64,000 bases of DNA from CAKZYD01 sp039814715. Its GTDB lineage: Bacteria; Pseudomonadota; Alphaproteobacteria; Sphingomonadales; CAKZYD01. The position numbers and the translations under genes were made by a program. The stretch is taken from positions 1 to 64,000 of the forward strand of contig JBCCAR010000012.1 in assembly GCA_039814715.1 (NCBI GenBank). Direction: 5' to 3'. Below are positions 59,446 through 64,000 of this stretch, piece after piece (within the stretch, counting starts at the first letter, position 1; each line of letters starts with the position of its first letter). A model generated the notes under the pieces. That model did no database searches, was not told where the DNA came from, and saw nothing but the letters and a program-made list of their open reading frames with translations.

Positions 59446-60866
59446 TACGCAGTGCCCTGCTCTGCTAAACTGCCAACCTCCGGCAGAATGATGTTTTCAG
59501 GCGAGATGCCGAGCGTCATCAAAAGCGCCCACCAGTCCGCCAAGCGCCGGTCTTGGTCGGCCTTAGAGAAGCGCTGTGCTAATTTGGATTGTCCAAGGAG
59601 AATGAAAGTGAGCCGGCTTTGGCTCTGCTGCGCTGCCGATTTCAAAATGCGAGCGGTTCCCCGGTCGGGCGTATTTGTGAGCGATATAGCAACTGCCGCA
59701 GGATTTGATTGGCTCTGCTGAAGTGCGCTAATAAGAGCATCTTCTCGTTCATAGGCGCCGATGAGCGTGGCCTCGCCGAGCTGAGCCAACTGCTCATCAT
59801 CAAGCTCCCAGCCTATCACCGCATAGGCCGCCAAAGCAGTGACTTCATGCGGCGCAGGGACACCAATACGCGACGGCGCTGGAGGACTTTCGTCATCGTC
59901 GATGATGTGTGTGTCGGGGCGCGGATGGTAGATTTGGGCGGCAATCCCAGCAAAAAATGGATCAGTCGCTGTGAGGCGCTGGCACGCAAGAAGGCCTCTC
60001 ACCCGCCATGTGCTTGCCATCCAAAGGAGGACGCGAGGCAGCACGCCTAAGATGAGGAGCAAGGCAAGCGTGAACTGGGCCCATATTTGGCTTACTTGGC
60101 CAGCTGGCAGCACGCCGCCCGAATATTGCGCAGCGCGAATCTCATCAACGGATGGGTTTGGCAGACCCAGCGCCGCAACCGGCATACGCAAAGCACTGAA
60201 TAGGCCCATCGCCTGATCCGTAGTGAGTAATGTGGTTTCCCAAATGAATATGTAGCGCTGAAATGCCATGATGAAGACGAATACCAGGCCTGCACTGATA
60301 AGGTATGTCAGCCAAAAGCCATGACTTAAAACAGACAGGCGCCAGCGGCCGAGGGGCCCAGCAATATGCTGATCCGTAACGACCTGTGTGGCCGCCGTAT
60401 TCGCCGCAGATGCGGGGCTGAAACGCTTGGTCATAAACCCGGTTAGCGAGCCCATCCACAGGCTGGAGAGCCCGCCTGAACTACGCAAAAGAACGAAGCC
60501 CCACACCAAAAGAGCCACAGTCGCAGGCCCTAACAAAGCCGACAGAAGCCAGAAAATATTGAGTGCTGGGTCGCCGTCTCGCAGCAACGCCGACATGACT
60601 GCTAGCGCGCCGAGTAACGCAGCACCTCCGATCAAAAGCGCTGTTGCTATCTTGCGCGCGCGGTGCGCCTTGCGCAAAGCCTCCGCAATGTCATGTGTCT
60701 TCGAGTGCGCCATAACATAGGCTGTTAACTTGTCTTCGTCATTGCCAGATTTGACCCGGGCTGCTTCCAAGGCGACCGCATCCGCAGCGCTCTCGCCAGT
60801 TTGCGCCTCTAAGGCCTTTAACATCAGGCCTAATTCATATGGCGTCGCTTTCAGTTTCAAACCCAT
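59445..60866 (-). CDS. DUF2868 membrane protein, partner of the DUF3482 GTPase
   Basis: The 473-aa protein has four membrane segments (IATALLIGGAALLGALAVM, FWLLSALLGPATVALLVWG, TYLISAGLVFVFIMAFQRY, FTLALLLILGVLPRVLLWM) and a cytoplasmic C-terminal domain from about residue 290. It is always seen with DUF3482 GTPases, to my knowledge, and has no known function. The start is ATG 60866 (MGLKLKATPYELG); the frame runs open to 60980 without homology. The stop overlaps the GTPase start by one base. GGCAGG lies directly next to the ATG, so the ribosome binding site is unusual. Confidence 0.82.
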   Translation of the reverse strand: MGLKLKATPYELGLMLKALEAQTGESAADAVALEAARVKSGNDEDKLTAYVMAHSKTHDIAEALRKAHRARKIATALLIGGAALLGALAVMSALLRDGDPALNIFWLLSALLGPATVALLVWGFVLLRSSGGLSSLWMGSLTGFMTKRFSPASAANTAATQVVTDQHIAGPLGRWRLSVLSHGFWLTYLISAGLVFVFIMAFQRYIFIWETTLLTTDQAMGLFSALRMPVAALGLPNPSVDEIRAAQYSGGVLPAGQVSQIWAQFTLALLLILGVLPRVLLWMASTWRVRGLLACQRLTATDPFFAGIAAQIYHPRPDTHIIDDDESPPAPSRIGVPAPHEVTALAAYAVIGWELDDEQLAQLGEATLIGAYEREDALISALQQSQSNPAAVAISLTNTPDRGTARILKSAAQQSQSRLTFILLGQSKLAQRFSKADQDRRLADWWALLMTLGISPENIILPEVGSLAEQGTA

Positions 60867-61139
60867 CCTGCCAGAAAAAACACAAAACGCACCAAACTGC
60901 GCCTCTAGGCCATACCCCAGTGCGGGACACAGCACTAGAGCTCTTACTTCATATTGTCTGCCAGTATTAGCGCCAAACACGCATGGTACCGACCTTAGTC
61001 CGGGAGCGTAAAAGGCAGCGGAATATTAAACTTTTGTTAACCACTCGACTTTCTGAAACGAGACGTCATTTTCAACAGCGATCTGAAAAGCAGGTGCTTT
61101 TCGGGCTTTGTTTGTTGCGCAACTGAAGGGGGCTTCAGC
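60867..61139 (+). promoter_or_regulatory. divergent promoter region with CtrA site
   Basis: The 273-base region serves the DUF2868 gene and the PEP-CTERM gene. TTAA-N7-TTAAC at 61026-61041 is a perfect CtrA consensus, about 99 bases before GTG 61140. The AAGGGGG ribosome binding site is 7 bases before that GTG. No further gene or repeat is seen. Confidence 0.6.
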
Positions 61140-62774
61140 GTGAAATTATCATTCCTATCTTCCACCATTTTATCGTGCGGTTTGTTACTCTCGGGCGCTG
61201 CTGCTCAGGCAGGCGTCGTTTTTAATACGCCTCTCGTCAAGATTAATCAGCAATGGGCTGTCTCTGCAGCAACCACGTCTGAGATCGTGGCGTATGACCC
61301 GCAAACGAACCTGGTATTTACAGCCTCTGGCGATCAAGTCGATGTGATTGATTTCACCACAGGGTCATCCGTAGGTGATCCGATTGATTTCTCTGATTTT
61401 GGCGGTGTTCAATCTGTCGACGTAAACCAAAACGGCAAACTTGCCATCGCAGTTGCAGCAGATGACGGCACGCAAAATGGCTCGGTATTTGTCTATGAGA
61501 CGAATGACCTGACCATGCCGAGCAAGACGTATGAAGTCGGCGTTTTACCGGACATGCTGACGTTCACGCCCGACGGGTCAAAAATTGTTGTCGCCAACGA
61601 AGGCGAACCCAATGATGCTTATACAGTTGATCCAAATGGGTCCGTCAGCATCATCGACGTCGACGCTATGACCGTCGAAAATGTGGGCTTTGAAAGCTTT
61701 AATGGCCAAGAAGATACGCTGCGCGAGGCTGGTGTTCGCATCTTCGGCCCCGACGCTTCAGCCTCTCAAGACCTTGAGCCAGAATACATCGCTGTATCAG
61801 AGGACGGCACCAAGGCGTATGTGGCGCTTCAGGAAAATAATGCGCTTGCGATCATTGACCTGGAGAACCCATCTGCCGATCCAGACATTGTCGCACTGGG
61901 CTTCAAAGATTACAGCCTGGTTGGCAATGAGATTGATCCAAGCAACGAAGATGGTGGGATTGTTTTCGAAACCCAGCCGAACGTAGTTGGCATGTATCAG
62001 CCCGATGGCATTGATACCGTTACCATCGGCGGCACAGAATATATTGTCAGCGCCAATGAAGGCGATGCACGCGATTATGACGGCTTCAGCGAAGAAGAGC
62101 GCGCGGACGATGATGTCCCGAAGGCGTCTAACTTTGGAACCCCGGAGCAGATCGCTGAGCTAGAACAAGATGAAAACCTTGGCCGCCTGAATGTGACCGT
62201 GAACCCGGGCATTATTCCGGATGGCATCAATGACGACGGTGAGTTCTCGACATTATTTTCCTATGGTGCACGCTCCTTCTCGCTCTGGAGTGACGAAGGG
62301 GAACTGGTATTCGACAGTGGCAGCTTTGTTGATGAGACGATGGCAAGCCTTGGCCTCTACCCTGACAACCGCAGCGACGATAAAGGCAGTGAGCCAGAAG
62401 CAGTGGAAATCGGTGTTATCGATGACCGCACTTATTTGTTCCTTGGCCTTGAGCGCGCCAGCGCAGTTATGATTTTCGATCTGACGGACTGGGACCTGGA
62501 TTCTATTACAGCAGATGACCTGGACGCCTTTCTGGTCGGCGTGATCGACACAGAAGGCCTTGCACGGCCTGAAGGTCTACGGTTTGTCACCGGCGAAGAT
62601 GGTCAAGGCTATCTGCTCATTGCCTATGAAGGCTTTGAAGATGATGACGATGTTCTCATTGAAACAGGCACAGCGCTCTATGCGATCTCGCCTGTTGCAG
62701 AACCAGCATCGTTAGCGCTTCTTGGGCTTGGACTGACCGGTCTTGGCGTTATGCGGCGGCGCCGCGCCTCTTAA
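61140..62774 (+). CDS. choice-of-anchor I family protein with PEP-CTERM sorting signal
   Basis: The 544-aa exported protein has a signal peptide (SSTILSCGLLLSGAAAQAG), a beta-propeller-like choice-of-anchor I region (VANEGEPNDAYTVDPNGSVS, ILGLDRASAVMIFDLT-like LGLERASAVMIFDLTD) and a C-terminal PEP-CTERM tail: VAEPASLALLGLGLTGLGVM followed by RRRRAS. This predicts processing by an exosortase encoded elsewhere and surface or EPS location. Acidic loops (EEERADDDVP) suggest Ca binding. The start is GTG 61140 with AAGGGGG. A CtrA site lies upstream. The last 26 bases overlap the convergent RND gene. Confidence 0.9.
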   Translation: MKLSFLSSTILSCGLLLSGAAAQAGVVFNTPLVKINQQWAVSAATTSEIVAYDPQTNLVFTASGDQVDVIDFTTGSSVGDPIDFSDFGGVQSVDVNQNGKLAIAVAADDGTQNGSVFVYETNDLTMPSKTYEVGVLPDMLTFTPDGSKIVVANEGEPNDAYTVDPNGSVSIIDVDAMTVENVGFESFNGQEDTLREAGVRIFGPDASASQDLEPEYIAVSEDGTKAYVALQENNALAIIDLENPSADPDIVALGFKDYSLVGNEIDPSNEDGGIVFETQPNVVGMYQPDGIDTVTIGGTEYIVSANEGDARDYDGFSEEERADDDVPKASNFGTPEQIAELEQDENLGRLNVTVNPGIIPDGINDDGEFSTLFSYGARSFSLWSDEGELVFDSGSFVDETMASLGLYPDNRSDDKGSEPEAVEIGVIDDRTYLFLGLERASAVMIFDLTDWDLDSITADDLDAFLVGVIDTEGLARPEGLRFVTGEDGQGYLLIAYEGFEDDDDVLIETGTALYAISPVAEPASLALLGLGLTGLGVMRRRRAS

Positions 62775-64000
62775 CGCGCAGCGCAAGCAAAGCTGGCAAC
62801 ACAATCAGTGTTGTCGTCATCAGCCAAAAAAGGGCCAGCGTTAAAAGCTGGCCCATGCTAGCGGTTCCAGCATGGCTGGAGACCATCAAGGTCCCAAAGC
62901 TACCAATCGTTGTCAACGCCGACAGCAGCACCGCCCGGCCTGTTGAGCCAGTGTCTAAGGTATGCCCATCACCGCTTTCAAACGCGCGGCGCACATAGTG
63001 AATGCCTGCATCCACGCCGAGGCCAAGTAGCAACGGCAGAACAATGACATTGGCGAAATTAAACGATAGGCCGAGCAGCACCGCACTGGCGAGCGTTGCA
63101 ATCCCGGCCAAAACCACGGGCGCCAAGACCAGCACAACTTGCAGCACCGATCGTAAGATCAGTAGTAAAAAAACGCTGACAAGGACGAGCGCGGTCAGCG
63201 TCGCTTGAAGCATAGCCCCTTTCACAATTTGTCCCGAGCGGACGATTTGCACGGGGCTGCCGGTCGCAGTGGGAAACACTTTTTGAACCCCATCGACAAA
63301 CGCAGCCAAATTCTCCTGTGTTCGCAGCGGGTTTGCAGGCAAAATTTCTAATCGGTACCGACCATTTGTGCCGCGGTAGCGCGATACAATAGATTTCGGA
63401 ACATCCTTTGGCTCAACGCCCGTCGTGGTGAGCTGCGCCTTTAAAGTGTCACGCAGATCAGGCACCGTGTTGAGCAAGCTTTTGCCCAGCGTGCCCCAAA
63501 GCTCAGGCCGCCGGGCCGCGGACTCCTTAAATTGCATGAAAACCGCGAGCCCCGTGGCTTTGGCCAGCCGATCCATAGCACTAGCCGCATCCGCCTCCTC
63601 AACATGCGGCTGTATGGTCACGGACAGCAAGTCAGAAGCCAGCAGGAAATAAGTCTCATCGATCAAATCGCGTTTGTCGCCTTGTTCGGGCGGCACAAAA
63701 CTGCCTAGCCACACCGCGCGGTGGGCGCCATCAAGCATTTTCGCTTGCGCCGCTAATTCGCCAGCTTGCTCCGGGGTTTGCGCCATCACATGCATGACAT
63801 GGGGCGAAAAACCGTCTTGCGCTAGCAAGCGCTGATAGGCCTGAACAGACGGCGAAGATGGGTCTTTGAGCGCTATTGGATCAGCAGAAAAGGGGATATG
63901 CGGGGCCAAATACAGCGCAGGAAGCAGCGTAAAGACCGCAAACATCAAGATAAGCCTGGGTTTGGTATGTGCAAAAGACTGCGCCGCCGAGCGCGCTGGT
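62749..64000 (-). CDS. RND/MMPL transporter, HpnN-like (partial, 5' end beyond window)
   Basis: The frame is open to the right edge; the visible part is about 417 codons and lacks the N-terminal half. It contains one membrane segment at its beginning (LMFAVFTLLPALYLAP), a periplasmic loop, and then five C-terminal helices (TALVLVSVFLLLILRSVLQVV, NVIVLPLLLGLGVDAGIHYV, ALTTIGSFGTLMVSSHAG). This is the second half of an HpnN/MMPL exporter, usually about 850 aa; HpnN moves hopanoids to the outer membrane in some bacteria. Ending RVKRRGAAA. Its last 26 bases overlap the convergent PEP-CTERM gene. Confidence 0.85.
   Translation of the reverse strand, partial: PARSAAQSFAHTKPRLILMFAVFTLLPALYLAPHIPFSADPIALKDPSSPSVQAYQRLLAQDGFSPHVMHVMAQTPEQAGELAAQAKMLDGAHRAVWLGSFVPPEQGDKRDLIDETYFLLASDLLSVTIQPHVEEADAASAMDRLAKATGLAVFMQFKESAARRPELWGTLGKSLLNTVPDLRDTLKAQLTTTGVEPKDVPKSIVSRYRGTNGRYRLEILPANPLRTQENLAAFVDGVQKVFPTATGSPVQIVRSGQIVKGAMLQATLTALVLVSVFLLLILRSVLQVVLVLAPVVLAGIATLASAVLLGLSFNFANVIVLPLLLGLGVDAGIHYVRRAFESGDGHTLDTGSTGRAVLLSALTTIGSFGTLMVSSHAGTASMGQLLTLALFWLMTTTLIVLPALLALRVKRRGAAA

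Overview
The window is chromosomal DNA of an alphaproteobacterium with a GC content that looks to be in the mid-fifties. The evidence is the gene set: a DUF1013/TrcR cell-cycle regulator, a COQ9-type ubiquinone protein, a three-subunit Pnt transhydrogenase, a TadG-like pilus protein, the alphaproteobacterial-style Lhr/ligase repair cluster, and one perfect CtrA consensus site. Ubiquinone genes, transhydrogenase and thiolase point to a respiring heterotroph. I cannot place it below class; a Hyphomonadales/Parvularculales-like marine lineage is only a guess. No rRNA, tRNA, CRISPR array, insertion sequence or phage gene was seen.

Layout. 0.1-7.7 kb is housekeeping: quinone reductase, trcR, two small DUF465 proteins (one only 55 aa, on the minus strand), a GGDEF protein, purE-purK, COQ9, rpsU, an FKBP lipoprotein and a YHS protein. 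7.7-15 kb holds an NTF2-like protein, an AsmA-like membrane protein, pntAA-pntAB-pntB, a renalase-like flavoprotein, DUF3429 and an ABC1/UbiB kinase. 15-23 kb holds an NtrC-type regulator and a complete Lhr-type DNA repair set: ligase and metallo-beta-lactamase exonuclease on the minus strand, helicase and PdeM phosphoesterase on the plus strand, with an AlkA-like glycosylase overlapping the end of pdeM. 23-28.8 kb holds a ferredoxin, a LytS/LytTR two-component pair, a rhodanese, an orphan napG-napH pair and a thiolase. 30-35 kb is a dabB-dabA inorganic-carbon uptake locus with a convergent LysR gene; an identical 13-bp motif lies upstream of both dabB and the lysR gene.

35-49 kb is a catabolic island: alpha/beta hydrolase, M20 amidohydrolase, Usp, two tandem NTF2-like paralogues, a racemase-fold protein lacking both catalytic cysteines, a GntR/FCD regulator, a class III CoA-transferase, an HMG-CoA lyase, HyuA-HyuB, a RidA-like protein and a LysR regulator. 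GTATAC-type palindromes in both divergent promoter regions suggest that the GntR protein controls the whole set. The most economical reading is an undescribed route in which a cyclic amide or ketone-like substrate is opened or carboxylated by HyuAB, the branched acid is activated by the CoA-transferase, and the lyase splits it to acetyl-CoA plus a keto acid.

49-64 kb holds a small secreted protein with an unusual repeated terminator tail, two transport genes (DMT and Atm1-type ABC), a dipeptidase with a DUF389 protein, a second quinone reductase, a TadG-like protein with a 16-Asn microsatellite, a DUF3482 GTPase/DUF2868 membrane pair, a PEP-CTERM protein behind a CtrA site, and the C-terminal part of an HpnN/MMPL-type RND transporter running off the right edge. 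Noncoding items of interest are a terminator embedded in the FKBP signal-peptide codons, an inverted repeat covering the YHS ribosome binding site, an 8-bp-arm palindrome before trcR, and two unrelated palindromic dispersed-repeat-like elements.
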